Assembly: GCF_900106955.1 (NCBI RefSeq)
Contig: NZ_FNNI01000001.1
Location: forward strand, 186,001 to 250,000
DNA: 64,000 bases
Direction: 5' to 3'
Origin: Aidingimonas halophila
Lineage (GTDB): Bacteria > Pseudomonadota > Gammaproteobacteria > Pseudomonadales > Halomonadaceae
Shown piece after piece: positions 9,153-21,221 of the stretch; position 1 is the first letter of the stretch, and the number at the start of each line of letters is the position of its first letter. The notes under the pieces are model-generated. The model saw only the letters and a list, made by a program, of their open reading frames with translations. It made no database searches and was not told the DNA's origin. The translations under genes were made by a program, and so were the position numbers.

Positions 9153-10493
9153 TCACGAGCCCGCAACTGTCATGGCATCGATCAACCAACTCCCCGAATG
9201 AATACTTCCACGCGTATCCGTATCATCGCCGACACCGCTCAATCCAGCGAACATGTCGCGCAGGTTGCCGGCGATGGTGAATTCCTCGACGGGGTATTGA
9301 ATCTTGCCGTTTTCCACCCAGAATCCTGCTGCACCTCGTGAGTAGTCACCCGTCACGTTATTGACGCCTTGTCCCATCAATTCGGTCACCATGACGCCGC
9401 GATCCATTCTGGCGAGCAGCGTCTCTGGTGACTCCAGGGGAGCGCTTAGGCGAATATTGCGTGCTCCACCTGCATTACCGGTGGTATCCATCCCCAACCG
9501 ACGGGCACTATATACAGATAGCATATAGCTGGCCAATCTGCCCTGGTCGATGAACAGATTATCCCGTGTATAGACCCCGTCATTATCGAAGGCGCTGCTG
9601 GCTATCGCACCTTGCTCTCGTGGTTTTTCCTGCAGGCTAAACCACTCGGGAAACAAGGACTGACCCAATCCATCGCACAAGAAAGATGCCTGACGATATA
9701 GCGAGCCTCCGGCGATGGCACTCATCAAATGTCCTATCAAGCCACTTGCCATGCGCGGGTCGAACAACACCGGCATCCGCCCCGTCACGGGACGAACCGC
9801 GCCCAGGCGACTCAATGCCCGCTCGGCAGCAGAGAGGCCGACATCCGCCGGGGAACGCAACTTGGCGGGATCTCTCTCGCTGGAATAGTCATAGTCACGC
9901 TGCATGCCATGGTGATCTTCAGCTATCAACACACATGACAATGAGTGGTGGCTACCACGCTGACTTCCCAGAAAACCATGGCTGTTGGCATAGACGCGGA
10001 CTCCCTCTCCGCTGGACAAGCTTGCCCCTTCGGAATTGCTGATGCCGTCAACATCCCGTCCAGCGATTTCACACGCCAGTGCCTGTGAAACCGCTTCGTC
10101 GGTCGTGAGTGCCCAGGGGTGATGGACACCGAGATCCGGGATCTCTCTCGCCATCAGCTCGGCATCGGCCAAGCCCGCAGCCGGATCTTCCCCGGTATAG
10201 CGGGCAATGGCCATTGCCTGTTCAACAGCAGAGCGGATCGAGGCTTCCCCCGCATCGGATGATGACGCCGTGCCTTTGCGCTGACCGACATAAACGGTTA
10301 CCGCGATCCCCTGGTCGCGCGACAACTCGACACTTTCCACTTCACCCAAACGCACACTGACCTCGATCCCCTGATCGACGCTGGCGCCCACCTCGCATGC
10401 ATCGGCACCCAAGCGTCGAGCCTGGTCCAAAGCAGCCTCGGCACGAGATTCCAGCAGTGCTTGCTGGGCAGTGGCATCGAATGCCTGAGTCAT
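9153..10493 (-). CDS. pmbA: Metalloprotease subunit PmbA/TldE
   Basis: Partner of TldD in the heterodimeric TldD/TldE protease, which matures microcin B17 and degrades CcdA in E. coli. In the pair TldD carries the metal site and TldE is the non-catalytic subunit. The 446-residue protein (E. coli 450) contains VNNVTGDYSRGAAGFWVENGK and the family end AGNLRDMF. The start at 10493 (MTQAFDATAQQ) is chosen because AAGGAG lies just upstream; a longer in-frame start at 10556 has no support. tldD lies close by on the same strand, with darP on the opposite strand between them, the usual arrangement. Confidence 0.94.
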   Translation of the reverse strand: MTQAFDATAQQALLESRAEAALDQARRLGADACEVGASVDQGIEVSVRLGEVESVELSRDQGIAVTVYVGQRKGTASSSDAGEASIRSAVEQAMAIARYTGEDPAAGLADAELMAREIPDLGVHHPWALTTDEAVSQALACEIAGRDVDGISNSEGASLSSGEGVRVYANSHGFLGSQRGSHHSLSCVLIAEDHHGMQRDYDYSSERDPAKLRSPADVGLSAAERALSRLGAVRPVTGRMPVLFDPRMASGLIGHLMSAIAGGSLYRQASFLCDGLGQSLFPEWFSLQEKPREQGAIASSAFDNDGVYTRDNLFIDQGRLASYMLSVYSARRLGMDTTGNAGGARNIRLSAPLESPETLLARMDRGVMVTELMGQGVNNVTGDYSRGAAGFWVENGKIQYPVEEFTIAGNLRDMFAGLSGVGDDTDTRGSIHSGSWLIDAMTVAGS

Positions 10494-10581
10494 TGACAAT
10501 CTCCTTGCCTCAATCAAGATATCTCGACATGGCGAGTCAACTGATATACTCGCCACTCATTTCGTTACGGACATTGACGCC

Positions 10582-11091
10582 ATGTCACTCAACTCTCCAG
10601 CGGATGAGCCCAAGAGCAAGTCACAGCGCAAACGGGAAATGCAGGCGCTACAGAATCTCGGCGAAAAGATCATTGCACTTCCCGGAAGCCAGCGTCGCCA
10701 GTTGCCATTATCCGAGGACATGCGAATGGCAATCGAGGAGGCGGATCGCATCAGTTCGCACGAAGCACGGCGCCGCCATATGCAATACATCGGAAAACTG
10801 ATGCGCCGCGAGGATACTGAAGCCATACACACGACCTTCGAGCAGTTCGAGCAGTTCGAGCAGGAGAAACGGCAACGCGACCACGCCCTGCATCAGCTGG
10901 AGATGTGGCGAGACCGGCTGATTGACGACGGGGATGCTGCGGTGGAATCCGTCATCCATGAGCTTCCCCATATCGATCGACAATCCTTGCGCCAGTTCAT
11001 TCGTAATGCGCGACGCGAACGGGAAAGACAGAAGCCACCAATCAACGCCCGCAAGCTTTTCAAACTCCTCCGGGATACTGCCGGACTTTGA
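10582..11091 (+). CDS. yjgA: Ribosome-associated protein DarP (YjgA, DUF615)
   Basis: Late 50S-subunit assembly factor in E. coli. The 169-residue product has KSKSQRKREMQALQNLGEKI, then LPLSEDMRMAIEEADRI, then a helical part ending in the conserved FIRNARRERERQKPPINARKLFKLLRD. All are hallmarks of YjgA. It is transcribed divergently from pmbA and converges on tldD. Residues around 86-94 are a triple Phe-Glu-Gln repeat from a perfect nine-base tandem repeat, which I do not recall in E. coli YjgA. Confidence 0.93.
   Translation: MSLNSPADEPKSKSQRKREMQALQNLGEKIIALPGSQRRQLPLSEDMRMAIEEADRISSHEARRRHMQYIGKLMRREDTEAIHTTFEQFEQFEQEKRQRDHALHQLEMWRDRLIDDGDAAVESVIHELPHIDRQSLRQFIRNARRERERQKPPINARKLFKLLRDTAGL
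10837..10863 (+). repeat. Three tandem copies of TTCGAGCAG within yjgA
   Basis: Three perfect in-frame copies of a nine-base unit encode FEQFEQFEQ. In-frame copy-number change would alter a helical linker without breaking the gene. Confidence 0.9.
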
Positions 11092-11124
11092 GCGACCGGT
11101 AGTCGATATATTACGGGAGGAGGC

Positions 11125-12594
11125 TCAGGACTGCGTGCCTCCCACCGTCAGTTCATCCAGCTTCACGGTCGGCTGGCCGACCCCGACAGGGACTCCCTGC
11201 CCTTCCTTGCCACAAACGCCGATACCGGTGTCCAGTGCCATATCGTGGCCGATCATCGATACACGCCCCATCGCTTCGGGCCCGTTTCCGATCAAGGTCG
11301 CTCCCTTGACTGGAGAGGTAATACGACCATCCTCGATCAAATAGGCTTCATTGGCGGAAAAGACAAATTTACCCGAGGTAATATCCACCTGGCCGCCGCC
11401 GAAGCTGACCGCATACAGGCCATACTTGACACTCTTGATGATATCTTCGGGATCATCCTGCCCCGGCAACATATAGGTGTTGGTCATGCGTGGCATCGGC
11501 ATATGGGCATAGGATTCTCGACGGGCATTGCCTGTCGGCGCCATCCCCATCAAACGCGCATTCAACTTGTCCTGCATGTAACCCGTCAGAATGCCGTCCT
11601 CGATCAGGGTCGTGTACTCTCCCGGAGTACCTTCATCGTCCACGCTCATCGATCCGCGCCGGTCCGACAGGGTCGCATCATCCACGACGGTCACGCCCGG
11701 CGCCGCCACACGCTCCCCCATTCGACCGGCGAAAGCAGAACTCCCCTTACGGTTGAAGTCGCCCTCAAGACCATGTCCGACGGCTTCATGCAGCAATATC
11801 CCGGGCCAACCGGGACCCAGCACGACGGGCAATTGGCCCGCTGGAGCATCAACGGCATCGAGATTCACCAATGCCTGGCGCACCGCCTCACGCGCATACT
11901 GTTCAGCGACACCCTCATCCCGCAGCCGGGACATCGCAAAGCGTCCGCCACCACCGGCACTGCCACGTTCACGGCGACCATCACGAGCCGCGATGACACT
12001 GACATTGAAGCGCACCAACGGACGAATGTCCGCTGCTAACGTACCATCACTCGCACGTACCAGGACGACCTCATGCACGCCAGTCAACGAGGCACTCACT
12101 TGGCTGACGGAGGGATCGGCAGAACGTGCCGCTCTATCCGCCTCTTTCAGCATGGCAATCTTGTCGGCAGAGGATAGACCGCTGAGCGGATCGATACCGG
12201 CATAGCGCTCTATGGCTGGCTTGATATTACGTGGCTCGACCCCCAGGCGAGTACCGCTACGCACGATCCCCGCAGCCGTCTGACCACTATCGGCGAGGGC
12301 ATCCAGACTGATCTGATTGGAATAGGCAAACCCCGTCTTTTCTCCTGCCATGGCTCGCACACCGACGCCTCCGTCGATGTTATAGCTCCCTTCTTTGACC
12401 TCGCCATCCTCCAGCACCCAGCTTTCATGCCAACTCCGCTGCAGGTAAAGATCGGCAAAATCCACTCCCGATCCCATGGCGTAGGCTAGCCCCGTATCCA
12501 GTGAATCCAGGTTCAACTCTCCCGGAGCAAGCAACGTCGCCACGGCTTCATCGAGCACTGACTGATGACGTGATTCTGGAATGGGTTGGTTCAT
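11125..12594 (-). CDS. tldD: Metalloprotease TldD
   Basis: Catalytic subunit of the TldD/TldE zinc protease. The 489-residue protein (E. coli 481) carries the HExxxH zinc site in [13 protein letters not shown] near residue 266. The C-terminal part has [28 protein letters not shown], typical of TldD. The gene starts inside the stop of yhdP (ATGA at 12591-12594), so the two are translationally coupled, and it converges on darP. Confidence 0.95.
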   Translation of the reverse strand: MNQPIPESRHQSVLDEAVATLLAPGELNLDSLDTGLAYAMGSGVDFADLYLQRSWHESWVLEDGEVKEGSYNIDGGVGVRAMAGEKTGFAYSNQISLDALADSGQTAAGIVRSGTRLGVEPRNIKPAIERYAGIDPLSGLSSADKIAMLKEADRAARSADPSVSQVSASLTGVHEVVLVRASDGTLAADIRPLVRFNVSVIAARDGRRERGSAGGGGRFAMSRLRDEGVAEQYAREAVRQALVNLDAVDAPAGQLPVVLGPGWPGILLHEAVGHGLEGDFNRKGSSAFAGRMGERVAAPGVTVVDDATLSDRRGSMSVDDEGTPGEYTTLIEDGILTGYMQDKLNARLMGMAPTGNARRESYAHMPMPRMTNTYMLPGQDDPEDIIKSVKYGLYAVSFGGGQVDITSGKFVFSANEAYLIEDGRITSPVKGATLIGNGPEAMGRVSMIGHDMALDTGIGVCGKEGQGVPVGVGQPTVKLDELTVGGTQS

Positions 12595-15500
12595 TCGGCT
12601 CGTTCCAATGAAATCTGCGGCGCCGTCAAGGGACCGCGCACGCGATAATGAATTTGAGTCGCCCGGTCGATGGCTCCCCCGAATAACTGGTGAGCAACGA
12701 ACAAGGCTCCCCCGAGTACTGGTGAGCCCACGGCGACTGCCGCCAGAGGCAAATTCTGACTTACAGGTACCGAGACACCAAGACGCTGATCGAGTTCACG
12801 GCGCACCAGATCCACGGTTCCATCGAGACGGAAGTCAGTGGCCGGTCCATCGATCACGACCGGGCCTTGAGTTTCCAGTTTCCCACCATACAACGTTGCG
12901 GCACCTTTGACACTGTCGAACGATGTTCCCTGCTCTGCCACATCCGAGAAATCCAACCTCAGCCGGCGCAGTAGGTTGTCCACATTGAGCAAGCCGATCA
13001 GTTTGGCCGACGGTGCATCGATATTGAGGAAATGGCCATCCGTCAACTCGATGTCGAGGTTACCACGCGACCGCTCCAGCCCAAATTGCCAGGGCGCTCC
13101 GGGCCACGCCAATTGGGATTTCACGGCAGTACGTTCGTTTCGAATGGTGACGGGCTGAGCCAAGCGCTCGAGCGCGGTTCCCAGATCGCCGCCATCAAGG
13201 GACAGACGGGAGCGCGTCAGACTCGAGTCATCACCCGAGGCCTCCCATATCAACTCCCCCCGAGCTGACACCTTACCGAGAGTCAACCCCAATGGCTCGA
13301 TTCTCAAGTCATCGGGAGACGCTCGCCAGCGAGCCATCAATGGGCCGAACCGGCGCCCTTGATGTTCGATGTCGGCTACCCGTAGACGCCCATCCGGCAA
13401 ATCCCCAATCCATTTGGGGAAAGGCGTCGGTGTCGGAGCGGTCGCGACCTCTCCAAGAAAGGCATCCCCGCTCTCCTCTGCCGAGGGCAACAAGGCACCG
13501 AGGTCCAGTCGTGATAAAGCGATATCCACGGCATCGCTGGCCCATGGACGATAGTGCAAATCGCCATTGGCCAGACTACCGCTAAGCGTCGCTTGCCAGG
13601 CATCCGGCGACTGTGACGGAGAGCCTTCGACTTCTACGGACCCCAGACACCGGGAATCGTAAGACAGGCAATCCGTTTGCAGCACGATACGACGGAGTGC
13701 ATCCAGGCTCGTCCCCTCGCCTTCCGGTGCCTGGACATCCATGGTGGACAGGGCCTCGGTCCAGGCATCGACATCCAGTTGTGGCGTTGCCCAGAACATC
13801 TCCCATCCTTCGGCGTTGTGCCAATCCGGCGAGGCTGGCCAGCGCTCAAGCCAGGCTTGGCCTTGTGCGCCCTCGCTCGCCTGACGCCAACGGATACGCA
13901 GGCGCTGCTCGAGTTCGGCGCTCCATTCATGGTTCTGAAGATCTGCCAGGAAACGCAAGGGCACCCTGTCGCTGGCCTGCTTGCCGAATGGCGCCGGCAG
14001 GTCGATCGTCGTGCCTTCCAAGTCACTTTCCAGTTGAACGCGAGGTCCAGCATCGTCCAATGTCACGGTCGCCATATAAGGGAATTCACCGCTGGCCAGC
14101 GTTGACATGCTACCACCGCCGACCCGATCCAGGATGCTGTGGATTCGGGCACGCCCTTCGATTCGCGTGTTCTCGTCAGCGGTATCGATACTGGCTTGAA
14201 TCGGGCCGTCAAACACACGCCCCTCCAGGCTACCGACCAGATCACCGCTCCCCGCCTGATGGTGATAGACCAGTTCCCCATCGACCGCTTCAGCCAGCAA
14301 CTCGACAGGTCGGTAGCGCAATTCAGGAATATCGATATCAGCCAGGACCTCGAGATCGAGAGCGTCGGGATCATCAATCGGCAGGGTCAGGTCTATTTCA
14401 CCGTTCAAGTCCCCCTGGCTACTCCAGTCCTCCGCATCGAGCCCCAGTTCGGGAACATCGGCCAGGTACGTCAACCATTGTGTGGTCGTTCCCTGCAAGG
14501 CGCCGGTGACACTCAAGGTGTCATCTTCCAACTCAATGCGCCCTTCACTGGCCGTCACTCCATGACTTTCAGCATGCTCGACTCGAGCATGCAGACGCTG
14601 ATCCGCATAGGACAAATGGCCTTCCACATTTTCCAGCATCGGCCAAGCAGCGGCGAACGGCAACCGGCCCTGGGTCACATCCAATGCCAGTTGCAAATCG
14701 ATCTCCTCGTCATCCAGATCCTCTTTCAGCGGTTGCTGCAGTCTCAAACGGCCCTGTTCAACCCGACCCGCAGCGCCCAACGACAACCATTCCTGAAGCC
14801 CTTCATCCATGACTTGCACAGGCAGCCACTCAACGACAGGCGTATTGAGGGCATCGACCTCCGCAAAATCCAACGCAAGCAGCAGATCGCCTGGACGACT
14901 CCCCCCCAATGCCAGCTGGAAACTGCCATTCACTGGCGCATCCCGCCATCGAGCCTTCAAGTCATCACCCTGTACAAGGACACGATCATCATCGCGCTGC
15001 CAAGCGACATTGCCGGCGGCGACTTGCAAGGCGAGCGGAGTCCGAAATATTTGCGGAAAGGCCAGGTTCATGCCTTCGCCTCCCACGAACTCGACATTCC
15101 CTCCGTTGCGCCGCATCTCAAGCCAGCCATCTATCGGGCCACCGCCGGGAACAGACTGCCATGGATCCACGGCGACCTGACTCAGTGCCGCCTGCAGGCG
15201 CCACTCTTCGCCATCATGCTCGACCCTCGCCCCGGTCACCTCACCACGTGGCGACAGCCCCGTTAGCCAGCGATCCAGTTCCTCGGGTAACGCCAGTCGA
15301 TCACGCCACCTCAAGAGAGAGGCAATATCAAAGGCATCTGCCTTGACTTGCCACCTTCCGCCATTTCCGGAAGCCTGCCAGTGCCGGGGCAGAGCCGGCC
15401 CACTTGCGCCCCGGCCATCGTTGGCGACCGGCTCGCCATCGTCATTCTCGACGCCGGTATTCAGCCAGGCCTCCCAGCCTGACTCGACTCGCTGCCACTG

Positions 15501-16421
15501 CCCCCGACTCTGCAAACCGTTCGTGGTGAACCCAACCTCACTTCCCGCCTGCCGCAATGACATGCGAGGTATATCCACCTGCCATCGCACATCATCCAGC
15601 TTGCCTGCATGCCAACGCCCCCAAAGCGTGGTTTCCCCTTCTGCAGCATCCAGTCTCATGCCATGATCGAAGGGTAATAGGTTGGTCAAGCCCACAAGGC
15701 TGGAAACATCCATGGTCGCTTTCATGGCGGCATTGAAATCGGCAAGCCCCTGCCGCCCCGGCATGAGTTCGAGAGAGGCCTGCAACGCAGCGCCTTCCTT
15801 GCCTTCGACATTGATCCAGCCGGAAATGCGGGTATGTCGGCGATCACCATCTATCAACAATTGCGGGGCTTCCAGCACGACCTGCGACTCGCGGCCATGT
15901 AATACCAGGCGGACTTCCTCGGCGTCTACACGCTGGCGCAACAACGTTTCCAGAGCAGCATCCAAGCGGTCGAGATCGAAACGGCGATCCGGCTGCAGCC
16001 AGGATGGGAGCGTCGCTGGCTCCGGCCAATGCCAGCTGCCATCCTCGCGCTGATAGAGATGCAGGGTGACATCGTGCAGTCGGGCATCATCGGACACAGG
16101 CAGCCATGCCTTGAATGACTGCCAGGTATCCATTCGTAAATCGGCCTGCCCCACTTCCAGCAGAGGATCGTCATTGCGGCGACCGGTAAAGCGGAGCCCT
16201 TCCAATGCCAGCGATAGCTGGTTCCCGCGCCACAGGCCGGATAACTCGTCGACCTCGACATCAGCATTGAAAGAGGACGAGAGAAAGGAGACAAGCTCGG
16301 GACGCACCGAATCCACCTGGTCGACTGCGAGCCTCAACAGGAGTACCAGCACTGCCAGCAATCCCAATCCGAGCGCCAACAGTGTCAGGGCCCAGCGCAG
16401 TAACAGGCGGAACATACTCAT
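12591..16421 (-). CDS. yhdP: YhdP, large AsmA-like lipid-transport protein
   Basis: Very long envelope protein (1276 residues; E. coli YhdP is 1266). The family forms bridge-like hydrophobic grooves for phospholipid transport to the outer membrane, in parallel with TamB and YdbH. One N-terminal transmembrane segment (about residues 8-32) anchors it. The rest is beta-rich periplasmic sequence, and the C-terminal AsmA-like domain ([36 protein letters not shown]) is well preserved. Gene order rng-yhdP-tldD matches other gammaproteobacteria. With mlaF and lptCAB it makes three envelope lipid-traffic systems in this window. Confidence 0.92.
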   Translation of the reverse strand: MSMFRLLLRWALTLLALGLGLLAVLVLLLRLAVDQVDSVRPELVSFLSSSFNADVEVDELSGLWRGNQLSLALEGLRFTGRRNDDPLLEVGQADLRMDTWQSFKAWLPVSDDARLHDVTLHLYQREDGSWHWPEPATLPSWLQPDRRFDLDRLDAALETLLRQRVDAEEVRLVLHGRESQVVLEAPQLLIDGDRRHTRISGWINVEGKEGAALQASLELMPGRQGLADFNAAMKATMDVSSLVGLTNLLPFDHGMRLDAAEGETTLWGRWHAGKLDDVRWQVDIPRMSLRQAGSEVGFTTNGLQSRGQWQRVESGWEAWLNTGVENDDGEPVANDGRGASGPALPRHWQASGNGGRWQVKADAFDIASLLRWRDRLALPEELDRWLTGLSPRGEVTGARVEHDGEEWRLQAALSQVAVDPWQSVPGGGPIDGWLEMRRNGGNVEFVGGEGMNLAFPQIFRTPLALQVAAGNVAWQRDDDRVLVQGDDLKARWRDAPVNGSFQLALGGSRPGDLLLALDFAEVDALNTPVVEWLPVQVMDEGLQEWLSLGAAGRVEQGRLRLQQPLKEDLDDEEIDLQLALDVTQGRLPFAAAWPMLENVEGHLSYADQRLHARVEHAESHGVTASEGRIELEDDTLSVTGALQGTTTQWLTYLADVPELGLDAEDWSSQGDLNGEIDLTLPIDDPDALDLEVLADIDIPELRYRPVELLAEAVDGELVYHHQAGSGDLVGSLEGRVFDGPIQASIDTADENTRIEGRARIHSILDRVGGGSMSTLASGEFPYMATVTLDDAGPRVQLESDLEGTTIDLPAPFGKQASDRVPLRFLADLQNHEWSAELEQRLRIRWRQASEGAQGQAWLERWPASPDWHNAEGWEMFWATPQLDVDAWTEALSTMDVQAPEGEGTSLDALRRIVLQTDCLSYDSRCLGSVEVEGSPSQSPDAWQATLSGSLANGDLHYRPWASDAVDIALSRLDLGALLPSAEESGDAFLGEVATAPTPTPFPKWIGDLPDGRLRVADIEHQGRRFGPLMARWRASPDDLRIEPLGLTLGKVSARGELIWEASGDDSSLTRSRLSLDGGDLGTALERLAQPVTIRNERTAVKSQLAWPGAPWQFGLERSRGNLDIELTDGHFLNIDAPSAKLIGLLNVDNLLRRLRLDFSDVAEQGTSFDSVKGAATLYGGKLETQGPVVIDGPATDFRLDGTVDLVRRELDQRLGVSVPVSQNLPLAAVAVGSPVLGGALFVAHQLFGGAIDRATQIHYRVRGPLTAPQISLERAE

Positions 16422-16425
16422 CGGC

Positions 16426-17889
16426 TCACATCAGTACGATATCGTACTGCTCCTGAGAGTAATGAACCTCGACCTGGAAGCTGATGGTCTTGTTGATGAA
16501 TATTTCAAGATCGGACACCGCCGTCGACTCTTCATCCAGCAAACGGTCCACGACTGCCTGAGACGCCAATACCATATATGCCTCGGGACTATAGGCACGC
16601 TCTTCACGCAGGATTTCGCGGAAGATCTCGTAACATACGGTTTCCGGCGTCTTCAGCGTACCGCGTCCAGCACAGGTAGGGCATGGCTCGCAAAGCGTCT
16701 GCTCCAGACTCTCGCGGGTGCGCTTTCGTGTCAGTTGTACCAGGCCCAGCTCGGTCACACCGGTACACTTGGTTTTGGCATGATCGCGCTCCAGCGACTT
16801 TTCCAGCACACGCAACACCTGTCGTTGGTGTTCGGTATCTTCCATGTCGATAAAATCAATAATGATGATGCCGCCAAGATTGCGTAAGCGCAACTGACGT
16901 GCAATCGCCGTGGCTGCCTCCAGGTTGGTCTTGAAAATCGTTTCCTCGAGATTGCGGTGGCCGACATACCCGCCGGTATTGACATCGATAGTCGTCATCG
17001 CCTCGGTGGGATCGATCACGAGGTAGCCACCGGATTTGAGCTGGACCTTGCGTGCCAATGCTTTTTGAATCTCATCTTCGACACTGAAAAGGTCGAATAT
17101 CGGTCGCTCACCGGGATAGTACTCGATTTGCGCTTCAACGTCGGGCATGAATTCACGGGCGAAGGCAAGCAGATTATCGAAATTTTCCCGCGAATCGATG
17201 CGGATCTTTTCAAGCTCATCATTCATGAGGTCGCGCAAGGTACGAATATACAAAGGCAGGTCATCGTAGATCACGCTGGGTGTCGGAGCCGTAACTCGAC
17301 GCTCGCTGACCTTACGCCACAGGCGCAACAGGAAATGCATGTCGGCATAGAGCTCATTTTTACCGACCCCTTCGGCAGCCGTACGGACGATAAAACCGCC
17401 AGTCACTTCCAACTCCTGCTCGGCCTGACACTCATCGGTCAATGCCCGCAAGCGATCTCGTTCCGTATCCTCTTCAATCCGTTGAGACACCCCATTGTGG
17501 GGCGACTCAGGCATGTAGACCAGGTACCGGGATGGCACCGACAGATGGGTGGTCAGGCGGGCCCCCTTGGAACCGATAGGGTCCTTGGTCACTTGAACCA
17601 CCAGCGTTTGCCCCTCGGCCAGCAAATGGCCGATGGCGACCTTCTCGTTTGTGGCACCATTGGAGCCGACGACATCATGCGCGTGGATGAAGGCCGCTCG
17701 CTCGAGGCCAATATCGATGAACGCGGCCTGCATCCCCGGCAACACTCTAGCAACCCGGCCCTTGTAAATATTACCGACGATACCCCGTCGTCGAGTCCGC
17801 TCGATGAAGGCTTCCTGCAAGACGCCGTTCTCGACGACGGCCACTCGCGTCTCCATGGGCGTCAGATTGATCAAGACTTCACCGCTCAT
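16426..17889 (-). CDS. rng: Ribonuclease G
   Basis: Endoribonuclease of the RNase E/G family; matures the 5' end of 16S rRNA and cleaves some mRNAs. The 487-residue protein (E. coli 489) has an S1 domain near residues 35-120 (NIYKGRVARVLPGMQAAFIDI), the catalytic Asp region VIDPTEAMTTIDVNTGGYVG, GGIIIIDFIDM, and the zinc-link CEPCPTCAGRG. It lacks the C-terminal scaffold of RNase E, so RNase G is the right call. It lies between maf and yhdP, four bases upstream of yhdP. Confidence 0.95.
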   Translation of the reverse strand: MSGEVLINLTPMETRVAVVENGVLQEAFIERTRRRGIVGNIYKGRVARVLPGMQAAFIDIGLERAAFIHAHDVVGSNGATNEKVAIGHLLAEGQTLVVQVTKDPIGSKGARLTTHLSVPSRYLVYMPESPHNGVSQRIEEDTERDRLRALTDECQAEQELEVTGGFIVRTAAEGVGKNELYADMHFLLRLWRKVSERRVTAPTPSVIYDDLPLYIRTLRDLMNDELEKIRIDSRENFDNLLAFAREFMPDVEAQIEYYPGERPIFDLFSVEDEIQKALARKVQLKSGGYLVIDPTEAMTTIDVNTGGYVGHRNLEETIFKTNLEAATAIARQLRLRNLGGIIIIDFIDMEDTEHQRQVLRVLEKSLERDHAKTKCTGVTELGLVQLTRKRTRESLEQTLCEPCPTCAGRGTLKTPETVCYEIFREILREERAYSPEAYMVLASQAVVDRLLDEESTAVSDLEIFINKTISFQVEVHYSQEQYDIVLM

Positions 17890-17919
17890 GAGGAATTCCT
17901 TATCGAGTGAATGGCGGCA

Positions 17920-18513
17920 TTATGACATATCCTCCTGCAGGTCAAACCAAAGCGGTATGCCTTGACGAACCAATAGTGCCGAAGTTTCGCAAAGCGGTAG
18001 CCCGACGACTGCCGAGTAGCTGCCTTCAATATGTGTAACGAATACGGCACCCCGCGCTTGAATGGCATACCCTCCTGCCTTGTCCCGGGGCTCGCCCGTC
18101 AACCAATATGCTGCAATCTCCGTCGGTGAAATCTCACGCATGGTGACTCGGGTCACCACACAGGCTTCCAGCACACCGGCAGGACCATCAACGGCCACCG
18201 CCGTCATGACATCATGCGTAGCCCCTGCCAGCCGTGACAGCATCTGTGCTGCATGATCACGATCTCTGGGCTTGCCGAGAATCCGCCCCTCATACACGAC
18301 TGCGGTATCCGCACCGAGCACTGGCAAGGAGGACAGACGCGAGCCGGCCAATGCTTTTTCACGCGCCAAGCGACTAACGTAATCCACCGGAGGCTCATCG
18401 GCCCGCGGTGTTTCATCGATATCCACCGGACGTACCTCTGTCTCCAGACCAATGGACATCAGTAGTTCACGTCGACGGGGAGAGGCAGAGGCAAGACATA
18501 ATGGCACCGTCAT
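17920..18513 (-). CDS. maf: Maf-family nucleotide pyrophosphatase (YhdE type)
   Basis: Hydrolyses non-canonical or pyrimidine nucleoside triphosphates (dTTP/UTP in the YhdE group); a house-cleaning enzyme sometimes linked to septum formation. The 197-residue protein starts with [18 protein letters not shown] and has the conserved [23 protein letters not shown] and [25 protein letters not shown]. The mreD-maf-rng position is the YhdE position; YceF, the other Maf type, lies elsewhere. Substrate choice within the family is inferred from this context. Confidence 0.93.
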   Translation of the reverse strand: MTVPLCLASASPRRRELLMSIGLETEVRPVDIDETPRADEPPVDYVSRLAREKALAGSRLSSLPVLGADTAVVYEGRILGKPRDRDHAAQMLSRLAGATHDVMTAVAVDGPAGVLEACVVTRVTMREISPTEIAAYWLTGEPRDKAGGYAIQARGAVFVTHIEGSYSAVVGLPLCETSALLVRQGIPLWFDLQEDMS

Positions 18514-18543
18514 GATACCCCCTGTTCGAACGGCAAGATCCTG

Positions 18544-19032
18544 TCACGCTATGGCGAAGCGACGGCGCAACGATTGCAGCATGGTGAATAACCATGGCCA
18601 TAGTACCGCACCGATCAATGATGGCAGCAAGAATGCCAAATGGATCGAAAAAGGGCCGAACAGCGTCAACAACCACTGTTCCATTAGCTGCACGATACCC
18701 AGCAGAATGAAAACCAGTACGGCCTGCTGAAATAGCGAGTAAGCTCTGAAACGCTGATATACGAGGGCACAAAGAAACGCCAATAACGAGAGTGTCAAGG
18801 CGTTCTGACCCAGTGGGGTTCCCTCGATCAAATCCAGCAGAATCCCCATGACGAAGCCATGCATGACTCCGACCCGCAACGGGGCGGCGACACACCAGTA
18901 GATCAGGATCAGGCCCAGCCAGTCAGGACGCCACATCAACCAGCGGTCCGACATCGGCATCACCTGAAGGCACAACGCCAAGAACAAGCTGATCCATATC
19001 AGTATCCAGCCGCGCAACGCAGGAGACAGCAT
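18544..19032 (-). CDS. mreD: Rod shape-determining protein MreD
   Basis: Polytopic inner-membrane protein of the elongasome, 162 residues with about five hydrophobic segments. Conserved features are RPDWLGLILIYWCVAAPLRVGV near the N-terminus and GFVMGILLDLIEGTPLGQNALTLSLLAF. The start overlaps the mreC stop by one base (TGATG type), so it is coupled to mreC. It is the third gene of mreBCD. Confidence 0.94.
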   Translation of the reverse strand: MLSPALRGWILIWISLFLALCLQVMPMSDRWLMWRPDWLGLILIYWCVAAPLRVGVMHGFVMGILLDLIEGTPLGQNALTLSLLAFLCALVYQRFRAYSLFQQAVLVFILLGIVQLMEQWLLTLFGPFSIHLAFLLPSLIGAVLWPWLFTMLQSLRRRFAIA

Positions 19033-19904
19033 CAGCGAATCAACTCCTCTGGCGGTTCGGTAATCGAGAAGGTCTCATCCCATAGCCGATCTCCCGCTTC
19101 AGGCTGGACTGACGGAGGCGGGAACAGCAGCAGGAAATGTCTCGAGCGCTGGAGTTGCGCTACCGGTTCCGCCGTGACACTCGCGAACGGCTGACCGGGA
19201 TCATGCTCCACACCCGTCACCTTGGCGACGGGATACCCCGCAGGAAAGCGACCCGCAAGCCCGGAACTGACCAACAGATCCCCTTCCCGAATATCCGCAG
19301 TGTTAGGTACATGACGCACATCGAGAGAATTGTAACGGCCGGTACCCTGAACGATGAAACGCAGGCCGTTTCGGTTGACCTGTACCGGGAGTGCATGGCT
19401 GGCATCGGCAAGTGTCAATACCCGGCTGGAATACGCCGACACCGCCGTGACTTGCCCCACCACGCCGGACGCATCCATGACGGGCTGCCCGACATAAGCC
19501 CCATCACGTCGGCCACGGTCAATCACCATCTGGTGTGTAAAAGGATCGGAGTCCAGCGACAACAACTCCGCAGTGATGTAGTGCATTTCATCCTGCGGCG
19601 CCGCATTGAGCAATTCCCTGAGCCGGACATTGTCAGCTGTCAAACTTGCCATGCGCTGCACACGATGGGAAAGCGTAAGCAACTGTTCGCGCAGACGTCG
19701 ATTTTCTTCGACCAGTTCTCGCTGCTCGGAAAGGGCCAGTGCCCCCCAGGTCAACACATCGCTGGGTACGCTGACCAGCCACTGAATCGGTGCCACCACC
19801 GTCGTTAACTGGGCACGGACCTCTTCCATACGGGAAAAGCGGTGCTCGGCGAACATCAGCACAAAGGCCAGGATCGCACACAGCAGCATGCGATATCCTG
19901 GCAC
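19032..19904 (-). CDS. mreC: Cell shape protein MreC (true start probably further upstream)
   Basis: Bitopic elongasome scaffold that links MreB filaments to PBP2. An N-terminal transmembrane segment is followed by a coiled coil near residues 55-90 (SEQRELVEENRRLREQLLTL). The periplasmic beta domain has DRGRRDGAYVGQPVMDASGVVGQV and GDLLVSSGLAGRFPAGYPVA. The end given here is a GTG at 19904 (290 residues). The frame continues upstream nine codons as IKPLFSHGP, which matches the usual MreC start MKPLF. The expected start codon at 19931-19929 reads ATC, with GGGAGGA five bases before it, so the real protein is probably 299 residues. Confidence 0.93.
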   Translation of the reverse strand: MPGYRMLLCAILAFVLMFAEHRFSRMEEVRAQLTTVVAPIQWLVSVPSDVLTWGALALSEQRELVEENRRLREQLLTLSHRVQRMASLTADNVRLRELLNAAPQDEMHYITAELLSLDSDPFTHQMVIDRGRRDGAYVGQPVMDASGVVGQVTAVSAYSSRVLTLADASHALPVQVNRNGLRFIVQGTGRYNSLDVRHVPNTADIREGDLLVSSGLAGRFPAGYPVAKVTGVEHDPGQPFASVTAEPVAQLQRSRHFLLLFPPPSVQPEAGDRLWDETFSITEPPEELIR

Positions 19905-19964
19905 CGGTCCATGTGAGAACAGCGGTTTGATAGGCGTCCTCCCAGCAGCCCCCCTGGCAGGGCG

Positions 19965-21011
<1,047 letters not shown>

Positions 21012-21086
21012 TCACCTAGTGCAGACCGGAACCCTGTGCGGATGCAAACGGTATCACTGCCACCGAAAAGCAGCAAGCAAGAGTGC

Positions 21087-21115
21087 CTGCCAGATGCCAC
21101 AGGATATGGTATATT
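21087..21115 (+). promoter_or_regulatory. Possible sigma-70 promoter for gatCAB
   Basis: CTGCCA at 21087-21092 and TATATT at 21110-21115, separated by 17 bases, lie 107 bases before gatC in the mreB/gatC divergent region. A short hairpin (GCGG-TTATTT-CCGC) follows at about 21118-21131 and would lie in the 5' leader. Boxes were read by eye. Confidence 0.4.
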
Positions 21116-21221
21116 TTGCGGTTATTTCCGCGGGGAATCGTCAATGACAGTGCTGTTGCAGTCATGATACCGAAGACATTTCAGCCGACTCCCCGTCTGT
21201 CAATACAAGGACCATACCACC

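Noticed and set aside
14139-15266. 375-codon plus-strand open frame opposite yhdP
   Set aside because: Shadow of yhdP; no recognisable domain or ribosome site.
16957-17910. 317-codon plus-strand open frame opposite rng
   Set aside because: Antisense shadow of the well-conserved RNase G gene; no family features.
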